NCBI RefSeq assembly: GCF_013370205.1
Contig: NZ_JABWGV010000003.1
Span: 489,501 to 553,500 of the forward strand
DNA: 64,000 nt
Source: Qipengyuania atrilutea
Lineage (GTDB): Bacteria > Pseudomonadota > Alphaproteobacteria > Sphingomonadales > Sphingomonadaceae
Direction of reading: 5' to 3'
The notes below the pieces were generated by a model. The model had not been told where the DNA came from. It searched no databases and was given only the letters and a program-made list of their open reading frames with translations. Within the stretch, counting starts at the first letter, position 1; the number at the start of each line of letters is the position of its first letter. The translations under genes were made by a program, and so were the position numbers. Positions 46,885 through 56,001 of this stretch are shown piece after piece.

Positions 46885-47625
46885 CTACCGATCGCGGAAC
46901 CATCCGCTTATCGAAATGCGTCCCTGCGGAGCGTGCGGTGGAACGTAGCTTACTGCATGATGCTGCGGCACGGTGAACAGGTTCAGTGTATTGAAACGGG
47001 GCAGGTAGCCATCGATGACGTCGCCCTCGTCATCGTAGAACAGGAGATAGCCGCCCCAATCGGGATGCCACTTCATGCTCGTCATGTTAAGGACGTAAGC
47101 GATGGTCCAGCCCTCGTCCAACTGTTGATCCTGATGGCGTCCGAGAAAGTGATTGGGTCCGAAAAGGGTCGTTTGACCGTCGGCTTTCACGAGTTCCGGG
47201 CGGCGCGTCACTTTGCGAACAAGTTCGAGAAACGGCTCGGTATTTATATGTTCGATTAATATCTCATGCAGGCCGCCGGGGTTCCATCGTTCCTTGTAAG
47301 CTTTGACGAGTGGATAACGCGCATAGCGGAAGGCGTAATCTCCTCGCGCGGCTGCATCATGAACCTGTTTCAGAATGGCCTGAGCCTCGGTGGCAGTCGA
47401 TTGCTGTCGTAGTTCTTCCATGCGGAAGTCGCGCGGCGTTCCGTCTGCTGCCTGAGCCGCCATTCCCCATGGCGTTTGTTCCGCCAGGGCCCTGCGCAGT
47501 GCTTCGGCAGAGGCTTCAGTCAGGACATTTCTTATTTGAATGCGCTGTATAGGGGCATAGGCTTCAGCCAGCGCATCGGTATCAAGATCGCTGCTGACCT
47601 CGAAAATGTTGATTGGCTCGGACAT
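46885..47625 (-). CDS. 2OG-Fe(II) oxygenase, prolyl-hydroxylase-like
   Basis: This 246-residue protein fits the prolyl 4-hydroxylase/Tpa1-like branch of 2OG-Fe(II) oxygenases. Visible ligands are His164 and Asp166 in LGRHQDQ, a distal histidine at 222 or 223 (QHHAVSYV), and Arg236 in GRISISGWF for 2-oxoglutarate. It has no signal peptide. The start is ATG 47625; a GTG eight codons earlier is possible. It precedes the TPR-oxygenase and methyltransferase in one orientation, so the three probably form an operon acting on one target. That target is unknown. Confidence 0.85.
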   Translation of the reverse strand: MSEPINIFEVSSDLDTDALAEAYAPIQRIQIRNVLTEASAEALRRALAEQTPWGMAAQAADGTPRDFRMEELRQQSTATEAQAILKQVHDAAARGDYAFRYARYPLVKAYKERWNPGGLHEILIEHINTEPFLELVRKVTRRPELVKADGQTTLFGPNHFLGRHQDQQLDEGWTIAYVLNMTSMKWHPDWGGYLLFYDDEGDVIDGYLPRFNTLNLFTVPQHHAVSYVPPHAPQGRISISGWFRDR

Positions 47626-47756
47626 GCTGTTGTGATTGGTATAATGCACGCTTCATTGCAACCATCGCTCACGATCGCCTTTGAGCTGCGCCTTGACGTC
47701 AACGGAAACCAACCATAAACGAGTGGCAAACAGCAACCTTTAAATCGGAGAGGCCT

Positions 47757-48929
47757 ATGCCAGCCGCCTATATCGTCGATGCCGTTCGCACTGCAGGGGG
47801 CAAGCGGGGCGGGCGCCTTGCGGGTGTCCACCCGGTTGACCTCGCTGCGAAGTCTCTCGATGCACTCGTAAAGCGGACCGGTGTCGACCCAGCGGCAGTT
47901 GAGGACGTGATAATGGGCTGTGTGATGCAGGCGGGCGAGCAGTCCTTCCAGGTTGGCCGCAACGCGGTGCTCGCATCGAAGACCTTGCCCGAATCCACTC
48001 CCGCCGTGACCATCGACCGGCAGTGCGGTTCGTCGCAGCAGGCGATCCAGTTCGCCGCGCAGGCGATCATGAGCGGGACGCAGGACGTCGTGATCGCGAG
48101 CGGTATTGAAAGCATGAGCCGCGTTCCGATGGGTTCGACCGGCAGCTTTCACATGAAAGAGGGGCTGGGGCACTACAAGTCGCCGGGCCTTGAAGAGAAG
48201 TATCCGGATGTAATGTGGTCGCAGTTCGTCGGTGCCGAGATGGTCGCCAAGAAGCACGATCTCTCCAAGGATCAGCTCGACGAATTTTCCCTAGAAAGTC
48301 ACCGGAAGGCCGCTCGTGCCACCAAAGCAGGCGCGTTCGACAAGGAGATCGTGCCGGTCGAAATCGAGACTGCGGACGGCGAGGAAATGCACACCGTCGA
48401 CGAAGGCATCCGGTTCGATGCCAGCCTTGAAGGTATCGCTTCGGTCAAGAAACTGTCGGAAGAGGGTGTCATTACCGCTGCTTCCGCAAGCCAGATCTGC
48501 GACGGATCGAGCGCGGTCCTGATCGTCTCGGAAGAAGCGTTGAAGGCGCACGGGCTTACCCCGATGGCGCGCATCCACAACATTACCGTCACCGCGGGCG
48601 ATCCGGTCATCATGCTTGAAGAACCGCTATTCGCAACCGACAGGGCGTTGAAGCGGGCGGGGATGAGCATTGGCGACATCGACCTGTACGAGGTCAATGA
48701 AGCCTTCGCCCCGGTTCCCCTCGCGTGGCTGAAGCACACCGGTGCCGATCCGGAACGGCTCAACGTCAACGGCGGCGCGATCGCGCTCGGTCATCCGCTC
48801 GGCGCGAGCGGTACCAAGTTGATGGCGACACTGGTTCACGCGCTGAAGGCGCGCGGCAAGAAATACGGGTTGCAGACGATGTGCGAAGGCGGCGGCGTCG
48901 CCAACGTGACGATCGTCGAGGCGCTGTAA
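47757..48929 (+). CDS. Acetyl-CoA C-acyltransferase (thiolase)
   Basis: This 390-residue thiolase cleaves or condenses acyl-CoA with CoA in fatty-acid oxidation or acetoacetyl-CoA metabolism. Nucleophile Cys90 lies in DRQCGSSQQA, the catalytic histidine in GGAIALGHPLGASG, and the second cysteine in MCEGGGVANV. It is the first of a thiolase-dehydrogenase pair followed by a MarR regulator. Chain-length preference is not clear from sequence. Confidence 0.93.
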   Translation: MPAAYIVDAVRTAGGKRGGRLAGVHPVDLAAKSLDALVKRTGVDPAAVEDVIMGCVMQAGEQSFQVGRNAVLASKTLPESTPAVTIDRQCGSSQQAIQFAAQAIMSGTQDVVIASGIESMSRVPMGSTGSFHMKEGLGHYKSPGLEEKYPDVMWSQFVGAEMVAKKHDLSKDQLDEFSLESHRKAARATKAGAFDKEIVPVEIETADGEEMHTVDEGIRFDASLEGIASVKKLSEEGVITAASASQICDGSSAVLIVSEEALKAHGLTPMARIHNITVTAGDPVIMLEEPLFATDRALKRAGMSIGDIDLYEVNEAFAPVPLAWLKHTGADPERLNVNGGAIALGHPLGASGTKLMATLVHALKARGKKYGLQTMCEGGGVANVTIVEAL

Positions 48930-48954
48930 ATCATACTGAATTGAGAGGAATGTC

Positions 48955-49740
48955 ATGGAAGTTTCAGCAAACACGCCCGCCGTCGTAACAGGCGGTGCGT
49001 CCGGGCTCGGCGCGGCCACAGCGCGTGCGCTCGCAGCGAAGGGCGCCAAGGTCGCGATCTTCGATATGAACGAAGAGAAGGGCAATGCGATGGCCGAGGA
49101 ACTTGGCAGCGTCTTCTGCAAGGTCAACGTGACAAGCGACGAAGATGTCGATGCGGGCTTTGCCAAGGCGCGCGACGCGCACGGGCAGGAGCGTATTCTC
49201 GTCAATTGCGCGGGGATCGGCAACGCAATCAAGACCGCCAGCCGCGACAAGCAGACGGGCGAGATAAAAAGCTTTCCTGTTAGCGCGTTCGATTTCGTGG
49301 TGCAGGTGAACCTCATTGGCACCTTCCGCTGCATCGCCAAGTCGGCGGCGGGCATGATGACACTCGACCCGCTTACCGACGAGGGCAATCGCGGTGCGAT
49401 CGTCAACACGGCTTCCGTGGCAGCCGAAGACGGTCAGATTGGTCAGGCCGCATACTCTGCGTCGAAAGCCGGCGTGGTCGGCATGACCTTGCCGATTGCT
49501 CGCGACTTGATGAACGAGGGGATACGCGTGAACACGATCCTGCCCGGCATCTTCCATACGCCTCTGCTAATGGGTCTGCCCGAAAAAGCGATCGAGGCGC
49601 TCAATGCCAGCGTTCCGTTTCCCAAGCGCCTCGGCAATCCCGAAGAATACGCCAAGCTCGCCATGTGCATGATCGAAACGAACTATTTCAACGGCGAGGA
49701 CGTGCGCCTCGACGGCGCGATCCGCATGGCTCCGCGATAG
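48955..49740 (+). CDS. Short-chain dehydrogenase, 3-hydroxyacyl-CoA dehydrogenase type II-like
   Basis: This 261-residue SDR has the nucleotide-binding TGGASGLG (residues 12-19), the NCAG strand, the active-site serine in VNTASVAAEDG, and the YSASK catalytic tyrosine-lysine. The overall pattern (DMNEEKG, TLPIARDLMNEGIRVNTILPGIFHTPLL) resembles HSD17B10/HadH2-type enzymes. It starts 25 bases after the thiolase and probably supplies the ketoacyl-CoA used by it. Confidence 0.88.
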   Translation: MEVSANTPAVVTGGASGLGAATARALAAKGAKVAIFDMNEEKGNAMAEELGSVFCKVNVTSDEDVDAGFAKARDAHGQERILVNCAGIGNAIKTASRDKQTGEIKSFPVSAFDFVVQVNLIGTFRCIAKSAAGMMTLDPLTDEGNRGAIVNTASVAAEDGQIGQAAYSASKAGVVGMTLPIARDLMNEGIRVNTILPGIFHTPLLMGLPEKAIEALNASVPFPKRLGNPEEYAKLAMCMIETNYFNGEDVRLDGAIRMAPR

Positions 49741-49829
49741 TAAAGTCCGAACTTCGGCTCTGCGCTGCAGCCGCGGAGCCGAAAGTTACCGCACTTGCCA
49801 AGCACCGGTGACCTTTTACAGATCGCCGA

Positions 49830-50291
49830 ATGGAAAGCGAAACGGACACGGAATACCTGCAGGACTTCCTGCCTTATCAGCTATCGGTGGCTTCGAATGC
49901 GGTCAGCGCCCGGATAGCGGAGCAGTACCGCTGCCGGTTCGACCTCAAGATGACCGAATGGCGCATCATGGCCGTATTAGGTGACGGAGGCGGCCCGACA
50001 CAGCGGCAACTCGTGGACTTGACCCTGCTCGACAAGGTCGCGGTCAACCGGGCCTGCAAGACGCTGACCGATCGTGGTCTGATCGAGCGAAAACCCAACA
50101 CGGACGACGGGCGGTCGCATCTGCTCGATCTGACAGATGAAGGCCGCGCGATCCATGCGCAGATCATGCCGCTCGCCCGGCGCATCGAGCGAGAGCTTTT
50201 CGAGGACTTTTCAGCTGCCGAGCGAAAGGAGCTCCAGGGGTTCTTGCAGCGGTTGCGGGAGCGTGCCGGCAGCCTCACGGCGGACGACTGA
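49830..50291 (+). CDS. MarR-family transcriptional regulator
   Basis: This 153-residue winged-helix regulator has the MarR pattern: an N-terminal dimerisation helix, the recognition region LLDKVAVNRACKTLTDRGLIERKPNTDDGRS with the wing, and a C-terminal helix (ERKELQGFLQRLRERAG). It lies 89 bases downstream of the dehydrogenase, so it may regulate the thiolase pair, but no operator was identified. The gene ends in a terminator shared with the convergent tadC. Confidence 0.9.
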   Translation: MESETDTEYLQDFLPYQLSVASNAVSARIAEQYRCRFDLKMTEWRIMAVLGDGGGPTQRQLVDLTLLDKVAVNRACKTLTDRGLIERKPNTDDGRSHLLDLTDEGRAIHAQIMPLARRIERELFEDFSAAERKELQGFLQRLRERAGSLTADD

Positions 50292-50312
50292 CCCCTTCTA
50301 GCCGCGAATAGG

Positions 50313-50352
50313 AAAGGGCCGACCGGACGTATTCCGATCGGCCCTTTTCTTT
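50313..50352. terminator. Bidirectional terminator between marR and tadC
   Basis: A 15-position stem with one mismatch (AAAGGGCCGACCGGA, 50313-50327, with TCCGATCGGCCCTTT) is followed by T-rich sequence and sits between convergent genes. Confidence 0.85.
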
Positions 50353-50371
50353 TGCTCGCGGCGCGGGCCTT

Positions 50372-51364
50372 TCAGAGCATCGCGTCCGAGATCGAGCAGG
50401 CTGCCGGGCCAAGGATCACGATGAACAGCACGGGCAGAATGAACATGATAAGCGGGATGGTCATGATGGCCGGCAGGCGCGCCGCCTTTTCCTCTGCGCG
50501 CATCATGCGCTCGTTACGGAACTCGGCCGACAACACGCGCAGCGCGGAGGCGAGCGGCGTACCGTAGCGTTCGGTCTGGACCATCGTCGTGACTACGCCT
50601 TTGACCGCCTCGAGGTCGACGCGGTAGGCCAGATTGTCGAATGCCTGCTTGCGTTCGTTGAGGAACGACAGCTCGATCGAAGTGAGGGCAAATTCCTCGC
50701 CCAGTTCCGGATAGGCGCGGCCCAGTTCCTTCGAGACTCGGTTGAAGGCGGCGTCGACCGTAAGGCCTGCTTCGGCGCAGATTACCAAAAGGTCGAGAGC
50801 GTCCGGCAGACCCTTGCGAATGGCGTCGGTACGCTTCTTCGCGATGTTCTTGAGGTAGACTTCCGGCCCCTTGTAGCCTCCCATGACGGCAGCGGCGAAC
50901 GCCATGAAGCGCTTGAATGCACTCCAGTCCGGATACCAGTCGAAGACGTAGAGCACCAGGCCCGCTGCGGTACCGAGTACGAGCGGCAGGACGATGCGAA
51001 GCCCGATTACGACGACGGCAAGATCCTTGTTGCGGATACCGGCGTGAGCGAGCTTCTGCTGGACGTCCTTGATCTGGCTGTCCTGCAGCACTTTCATGCT
51101 CGCAAGCGTTTCCTTGATCTTCTCGGTCGTGTCGGTCTTGCGGACCAGGCTCTGACGCTTCTTCGCGCTGGCCGTGACGATGCCCGCCTTGAGTTCCTCG
51201 CGCCGGGCATTGAGCGTTTTCACGCGCTTCGCCATCGGGTCGCGAACCGTAACGGCAGCGTAGATCGCGATGAGTACGGCGAAGGCTGCAATGCCTGCAA
51301 GGACACTGCCGACGAGTAGGACGTCGACACCGAGGAGCGTGGGACCGGTTCCTGTTTGGGTCAT
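50372..51364 (-). CDS. tadC: Tad pilus platform protein TadC
   Basis: This 330-residue inner-membrane protein is one of two T2SSF-domain platform subunits of the Tad/Cpa (Flp) pilus. It has a first helix (about 12-35), two further helices, the T2SSF domain with GLPDALDLLVICAEAGLTVDAAF, and a C-terminal helix with PLIMFILPVLFIVILGP. It is the last gene of the pilus operon and follows tadB by 19 bases. Confidence 0.93.
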   Translation of the reverse strand: MTQTGTGPTLLGVDVLLVGSVLAGIAAFAVLIAIYAAVTVRDPMAKRVKTLNARREELKAGIVTASAKKRQSLVRKTDTTEKIKETLASMKVLQDSQIKDVQQKLAHAGIRNKDLAVVVIGLRIVLPLVLGTAAGLVLYVFDWYPDWSAFKRFMAFAAAVMGGYKGPEVYLKNIAKKRTDAIRKGLPDALDLLVICAEAGLTVDAAFNRVSKELGRAYPELGEEFALTSIELSFLNERKQAFDNLAYRVDLEAVKGVVTTMVQTERYGTPLASALRVLSAEFRNERMMRAEEKAARLPAIMTIPLIMFILPVLFIVILGPAACSISDAML

Positions 51365-51383
51365 GATACTTACCTGTCCTCGC

Positions 51384-52355
51384 TCAGATTTCGAAGCTGA
51401 CCATCTTGGCCATGATGAATGCGCCGAGGCTCATCCACACAAGGCCGCCGAGGCCGGTCACGATCAGGCGCTCATCGGTGAAGAAGCCGCCGATGTAGCT
51501 GGGGTTGATCCACCAGATCATGGTGAAGACCATGAAGGGGAGGGCGCCAACGATGTAGGCGGACGCCTTGGATTCCGAGCTCATCGCGCGGATTTTCATC
51601 TTCATCTGCGCGCGTTTGCGCAGCACGTCCGAAAGGTTCGACAGCGTCTCGGCAAGGTTACCGCCGGTTTCGCGCTGGATGGCGAGCGTGATGCAGAAGA
51701 AGTTGAACTCGGGAATGCCGAGCCGGTCTGCGGTGTCCTGCAGCGATTCTTCCATCGTGCGGCCGATCTTGATCCGCTCCACGATGGCTTTGAATTCCTG
51801 GCCCACCGGACCAGGGACTTCCTGCGCGACGACCTGCAGCGTTTCGGTCACGGGAAGGCCCGAGCGAAGGCCGCGGACGAGCAGCTCGATCCCGTCGGGA
51901 AATTTCGCGTTGAAGGCATTGGTGCGCTTGTTGATCATGAAATTCACGACCAGGTGCGGCAATCCCGCGCCGATCAGCAGGCCAACGAACCCGGACAGTG
52001 CCGCTGAACCGGACTTCAGGAAGAGGATCAGGGCCACGAACAGTCCGACCGCCAGCGACGCGTAGAGGTACTGCGAAACCGTCCACGTCTTGCCCGTGCG
52101 GTCGAGCCGCAATGCCAGTGCCTCCGCTTTGGAGCGCGAGCCGGCAGCGTGGTTTAGCTTCGGTTTGCGCGAGGCGATCGCTTTCTTCAGCTGCGATTCG
52201 ACTTTTGTCTGCGCGCTTTCCGAATGGCGATAGCGGACCGCCTGAAGGCGGCGCTGCGTCGCTTTCGACGCCGACGGGCCAGCCAGGACGTAATACACGA
52301 TCGCCATGAAGGCTACGAGGCCGCCAGCCATCAGTATCGTTTGCATCACGCTCAT
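51384..52355 (-). CDS. tadB: Tad pilus platform protein TadB
   Basis: This 323-residue inner-membrane protein has the T2SSF domain with FPDGIELLVRGLRSGLPV and the RETGGNLAETLSNLSDVLRKR stretch, and hydrophobic helices at both ends. It partners TadC to form the pilus assembly platform that the TadA/CpaF ATPase drives. Here it begins only 80 bases after cpaE, in the position where cpaF normally lies. Confidence 0.93.
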   Translation of the reverse strand: MSVMQTILMAGGLVAFMAIVYYVLAGPSASKATQRRLQAVRYRHSESAQTKVESQLKKAIASRKPKLNHAAGSRSKAEALALRLDRTGKTWTVSQYLYASLAVGLFVALILFLKSGSAALSGFVGLLIGAGLPHLVVNFMINKRTNAFNAKFPDGIELLVRGLRSGLPVTETLQVVAQEVPGPVGQEFKAIVERIKIGRTMEESLQDTADRLGIPEFNFFCITLAIQRETGGNLAETLSNLSDVLRKRAQMKMKIRAMSSESKASAYIVGALPFMVFTMIWWINPSYIGGFFTDERLIVTGLGGLVWMSLGAFIMAKMVSFEI

Positions 52356-52435
52356 CGCTTCACTCCGCCCCGTTCCGTTTCATTCGTTCGAAGTGGGCGG
52401 TGGCGGGCGTTTCTGCCTGCCGCCGCCCCCTTGTC

Positions 52436-53716
52436 TCAAGCGTCCGCTTTCGCTTTCGGCTTGTCCTTCTTCGCCATCAGCGATTTGATGTCGAAAGCGC
52501 TGAGCAGCGATTTCTTGCCGTCCGCACCGCCTTCGCCGTCCTCGGCGCTCGATCCGAGGATATGCTCCGCGACCTGTGCGATGACGCTGGTCGACTTGTT
52601 TGACGCATTGGCCTGCGCGAAAGGCTGACCCAGCTTTGCCGCGTTGGCAGCCGCCTTCTGGTCGAACGGGATCAGGAAATCGACCTTGCGCTCGATGGAG
52701 GCTTCGAAGTCGGACTTGCTGATTTCGGTCGCGGCGGGCGAGATCTTGTTGGCGACGACTAGCGGCATTGCGTGCGATGCGTTCGTCTTCAGCCAGGATA
52801 GAACCCGGATGGTGTCGCGGGCCGAGGCCAGCGTCATGTCGCAGGTCACGACCACCACGTTCACGTCGTTGAGCAGATGCGGGAAGTTGATCAGCATGTT
52901 TCGCGGAAGATCGATCAGCGTCATTTCGAACGCCTGGCGGAACTCTTCCTCGAGCTGCAGGAATGCCGCTCCATCCGTCATGAGCGGCGAATTGATCGGC
53001 GCTTCTGCGGAAAGGATCGCGAGGTTGTCGTTCGCCCGGATCATGGCCCGTTCGATGAAGAGTCCGTCGATACGGCTCGGATTGTCGATCGCGTCGGTCA
53101 GGCCGCGGCCCGGCTCGAGGTCGAGCGCAAGTGCGCCGGTCCCGAAGTGAATGTCGAGATCGAGCAAAGCCGTCGGCAGGTTGTGCTTCGTGCTGAAAAG
53201 GTAGCCGAGCGAGGTCGTCAGCATGGAGGCACCGACGCCGCCGCGCGTACCGATGATCGCAGTCGAGATGTGGCGCGTGACCGCATCGGGATCGCTGTTC
53301 TTCGGTGCGTTGAAGATGGCCTGCGCCTGATTGAGCGCATCGCGTACCTGGCTCGCCGAAAGCGGCTTTAGCAGGTAGTCGTGGATGCCGCTCGCAAGCA
53401 GGTCGCGGTAGAGGCGCACGTCGTTGACCTGGCCGATGGCGATGACTACCGTGCCGGGCTCGCAAACTTCTGCCAGTGCGTTGATGTCGTTGAGCGGATC
53501 GCCGCTTTCCGACAGATCGACCATCAGAATGTTCGGACTCGCCGAGACGGACAGGGACTGGATCGCATTGCGCAGACCGCCCTTGTTGCACTTTTCCGGC
53601 TGCCAGCCGAGTTCGATGACGACCGGACGCAGAACGTCGAGCGCACCTTCGTCGCAGATGAAAGCGGCGAAGGAATCGCGGTTACCGCCATTAGGTTTCC
53701 ACTGTGCACTCATCAT
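52436..53716 (-). CDS. cpaE: Pilus assembly protein CpaE/TadZ, ParA-like
   Basis: This 426-residue protein localises Tad pilus assembly. An N-terminal receiver-like domain (about 18-135) contains LMVDLSESGDPL and ends with LLKPLSASQV. The C-terminal ParA/MinD-type domain has a deviant Walker A GTRGGVGAS, which lacks the usual signature lysines, then LLDLDIHFGTGAL and LIDLPRNM. Such degenerate P-loops are seen in TadZ/CpaE of this group, so ATP hydrolysis is doubtful. The start overlaps the cpaD stop (ATGA). Confidence 0.92.
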   Translation of the reverse strand: MMSAQWKPNGGNRDSFAAFICDEGALDVLRPVVIELGWQPEKCNKGGLRNAIQSLSVSASPNILMVDLSESGDPLNDINALAEVCEPGTVVIAIGQVNDVRLYRDLLASGIHDYLLKPLSASQVRDALNQAQAIFNAPKNSDPDAVTRHISTAIIGTRGGVGASMLTTSLGYLFSTKHNLPTALLDLDIHFGTGALALDLEPGRGLTDAIDNPSRIDGLFIERAMIRANDNLAILSAEAPINSPLMTDGAAFLQLEEEFRQAFEMTLIDLPRNMLINFPHLLNDVNVVVVTCDMTLASARDTIRVLSWLKTNASHAMPLVVANKISPAATEISKSDFEASIERKVDFLIPFDQKAAANAAKLGQPFAQANASNKSTSVIAQVAEHILGSSAEDGEGGADGKKSLLSAFDIKSLMAKKDKPKAKADA

Positions 53717-54366
53717 TCGCCTCCCTGCGTAGCGCTGCCGCCCAGACCGCCGCTTCCGCTGGGCGTGCTGGAACGATAGCTGTCGATGGCCCGTGTCTGG
53801 CCGGTCAGAATGGTTTCGCCCGAGCCTTCCTGCCCTGCGATCAGATCTTCTGGGTTGGCGATCATCGCGGCGATGTTGCTGTTGACCGCGCAGCCGAAGT
53901 TGGGGTGAACGCCGTTCGTGTAGTTCAGATCGGTCTTGACCGACCAGTTGGGGCAGTTCGGGACCGAAGCGTCCGAACGCGTCACGACGATGCGCGAAAC
54001 GCCGGGATCGACCGATCCGCTCGTTACCGGAGCGCCCTCGCTGAGCAGGATGCCGCGGCGGGCCGCCAGTTCGGCGATGTCGTCGCGGGTTGCCGGGTTC
54101 TCGACCGGATCGTCGACGAAGACGCGGTCGCCGTAGCGAAGGCCCATCGTCTCGAACCAGTCCTGCACGCGGCGCTGTTCGTTGATGGTAAGGCCGTCGG
54201 CGCCGGACCGCACGTCGAGCGTGTAGTTGGCCCGTTCGACGATCGGCTGGTTCGTGCTATACAGCGAGCGGTTCTCAGGCATTCCGCCACAGCTTGCGAG
54301 CGTTACCCCGATACCGAGCGCGGCTGCGCGAAGCAGGTTCTGTTTGAGTAGAGACGCCATGTTCAT
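53713..54366 (-). CDS. cpaD: Pilus assembly lipoprotein CpaD
   Basis: This 217-residue outer-membrane-associated lipoprotein has a signal peptide ending in the lipobox LASC (about residue 26) and the CpaD core RIVVTRSDASVPNCPNWS and FGCAVNSNIAAMIANPEDL. It supports the secretin of the Tad pilus. It lies between cpaC and cpaE with overlaps on both sides. ATG 54360 two codons later is an alternative start. Confidence 0.92.
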   Translation of the reverse strand: MNMASLLKQNLLRAAALGIGVTLASCGGMPENRSLYSTNQPIVERANYTLDVRSGADGLTINEQRRVQDWFETMGLRYGDRVFVDDPVENPATRDDIAELAARRGILLSEGAPVTSGSVDPGVSRIVVTRSDASVPNCPNWSVKTDLNYTNGVHPNFGCAVNSNIAAMIANPEDLIAGQEGSGETILTGQTRAIDSYRSSTPSGSGGLGGSATQGGE

Positions 54367-55940
54367 TCCCCTTCCGTGCCGAAGCTGAAGCCGGGTTTCA
54401 GGGCTTCCGCACGGCGTTCCACCTTGCGCTCGTCGTTCTTGCCGGGGGCGACCGGACCCTGGCCCGTGTAGGATACGCCCGGACCGGTGTCCGCTTCGCC
54501 TGCCGCCCGAGGCATGGGCCGCGATGCGCCCGAAACCCCGTCGTTATCCTTGTAGAGGATGTGCTGCTGAAGCAGGTTGGGTGAGCGGTAGCCGTCGGTC
54601 GGCAGCTTGATCTCGTTGCCGTTCACTGGCTTCACCAGATAGGGCGTCACGACGATCACGAGTTCGGTTTCGCCCTTCTGGAAGTTCGTCGAGCGGAACA
54701 GGTTGCCGATGATCGGAATATCGCCCGCACCCGGAGCTTTGTTGATCGTGCTCTGCGATGAGCTCGACATCAGGCCTGCAATCATGAAGCTTTGGCCGGA
54801 ACCCAATTCCACCGTGGTTTCCGCGCGGCGGATGGTGAGGCCGGGGATGTTGAATCCGTCGACCACGATCGCGCCTTGGTTCGAAAGCTCGGACACTTCG
54901 GGACGTACGCGGATCGAGATGCGGCCGTTCGCCAGCACTGTCGGCGTATAGGCGAGGCTCACGCCGAACCGGCGGAAGCTGATCGATGTCGCACCGAAGC
55001 CCTGGCTCATGGGGATCGGAAATTCACCGCCCGCGAGGAAGTCAGCGGTTTCACCAGAAAGCGCAGTGAGGTTCGGCTGCGAAAGCGTGGTTACGAGCCC
55101 CTGCCGTTCGGCGAGGTCGAGTGCTCCGAGAAGGTCCAGACCGAGGAAGCGGGTCAAAGCGCCGATCGTCGTCCCCGAACCGTTCGTGCGGATGGCGGTG
55201 CCCGGCACTTCCGTACCGTCGGCAAGTTCGCCGGCTACTGCAGTCGCACCCGGACCGATTGCCAGCGGGCCACCAGTGTTGAACTGATTGGTGATGACCC
55301 GGCCGTTACCGATCCCGAAGCGGAAGCCGCTCGAGGTGTCGATCGTTTGCAGATTGCCGCCGATCGCCCGGACGAGCGAACGGCTGACTTCCGCGAACTT
55401 GACTTGCAGGTTGACCTGCAGCGGTGTCGCCATTTTGAGGCGGCTGATCACGTTGACGCTGTCGCCCGTGAACGCTTCGACCAGGCGCTGCGCTTCGGCA
55501 ACGTCTTCCGGAGCGGCAACTGCGCCGGTCAGAAGCACCGTGTTCGAACCCATGGTCGAAACGGCAATGCGTGCTTCCGGCATCGCCAGCGCCAGCATCT
55601 GGTCGATACTGTCGATGTTGGAGCCTACGCGGACATTGGCCGACCAGATGATGTCGCCGGCCGCGTTGTTGGCGTATATCGTCGTCTCGCCGCCGCCGCG
55701 TCCCATGACGTAGAGCTGCCGGCGCGACTTGACCTGAACGTCGGCGATCCCCTCGTTGGCGACGAAGACGTCGGTCATCGAGCCGGGAACGGTGATAAGC
55801 TGGCCCTTGCCGATCGACAGGATGATTTCCTGTGCCGGTTCGGTCACCGCCTGGGCGGTCGCCGGGGCGGTAGGCATACCGGCCAGCGGCGCAAGGGCCA
55901 GTCCGGCAAGCAGCATAGTGAAAGTACGGCGGCGTTTCAT
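54363..55940 (-). CDS. cpaC: Tad pilus secretin CpaC/RcpA
   Basis: This 525-residue outer-membrane secretin forms the channel of the pilus. It has a signal peptide (about 1-30, ending ATAQA), a pilus-secretin N-terminal domain with IILSIGKGQLITVPGSMTDVFVANE, a BON/N-domain region, and the secretin core with GGEFPIPMS, AYTPTVLANGRISIRVRPEVSEL and the VELGSGQSFMIAGL stretch. ATG 55940 follows a GAGGGG ribosome site; longer upstream extension lacks a signal. The stop overlaps the cpaD start. Confidence 0.94.
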   Translation of the reverse strand: MKRRRTFTMLLAGLALAPLAGMPTAPATAQAVTEPAQEIILSIGKGQLITVPGSMTDVFVANEGIADVQVKSRRQLYVMGRGGGETTIYANNAAGDIIWSANVRVGSNIDSIDQMLALAMPEARIAVSTMGSNTVLLTGAVAAPEDVAEAQRLVEAFTGDSVNVISRLKMATPLQVNLQVKFAEVSRSLVRAIGGNLQTIDTSSGFRFGIGNGRVITNQFNTGGPLAIGPGATAVAGELADGTEVPGTAIRTNGSGTTIGALTRFLGLDLLGALDLAERQGLVTTLSQPNLTALSGETADFLAGGEFPIPMSQGFGATSISFRRFGVSLAYTPTVLANGRISIRVRPEVSELSNQGAIVVDGFNIPGLTIRRAETTVELGSGQSFMIAGLMSSSSQSTINKAPGAGDIPIIGNLFRSTNFQKGETELVIVVTPYLVKPVNGNEIKLPTDGYRSPNLLQQHILYKDNDGVSGASRPMPRAAGEADTGPGVSYTGQGPVAPGKNDERKVERRAEALKPGFSFGTEGE

Positions 55941-56001
55941 TGTATTGCCCCTCACGTTCGAATTCTTGCTTAAAGCGTTGTGTGTTGCGCGGATCATGGC
56001 G

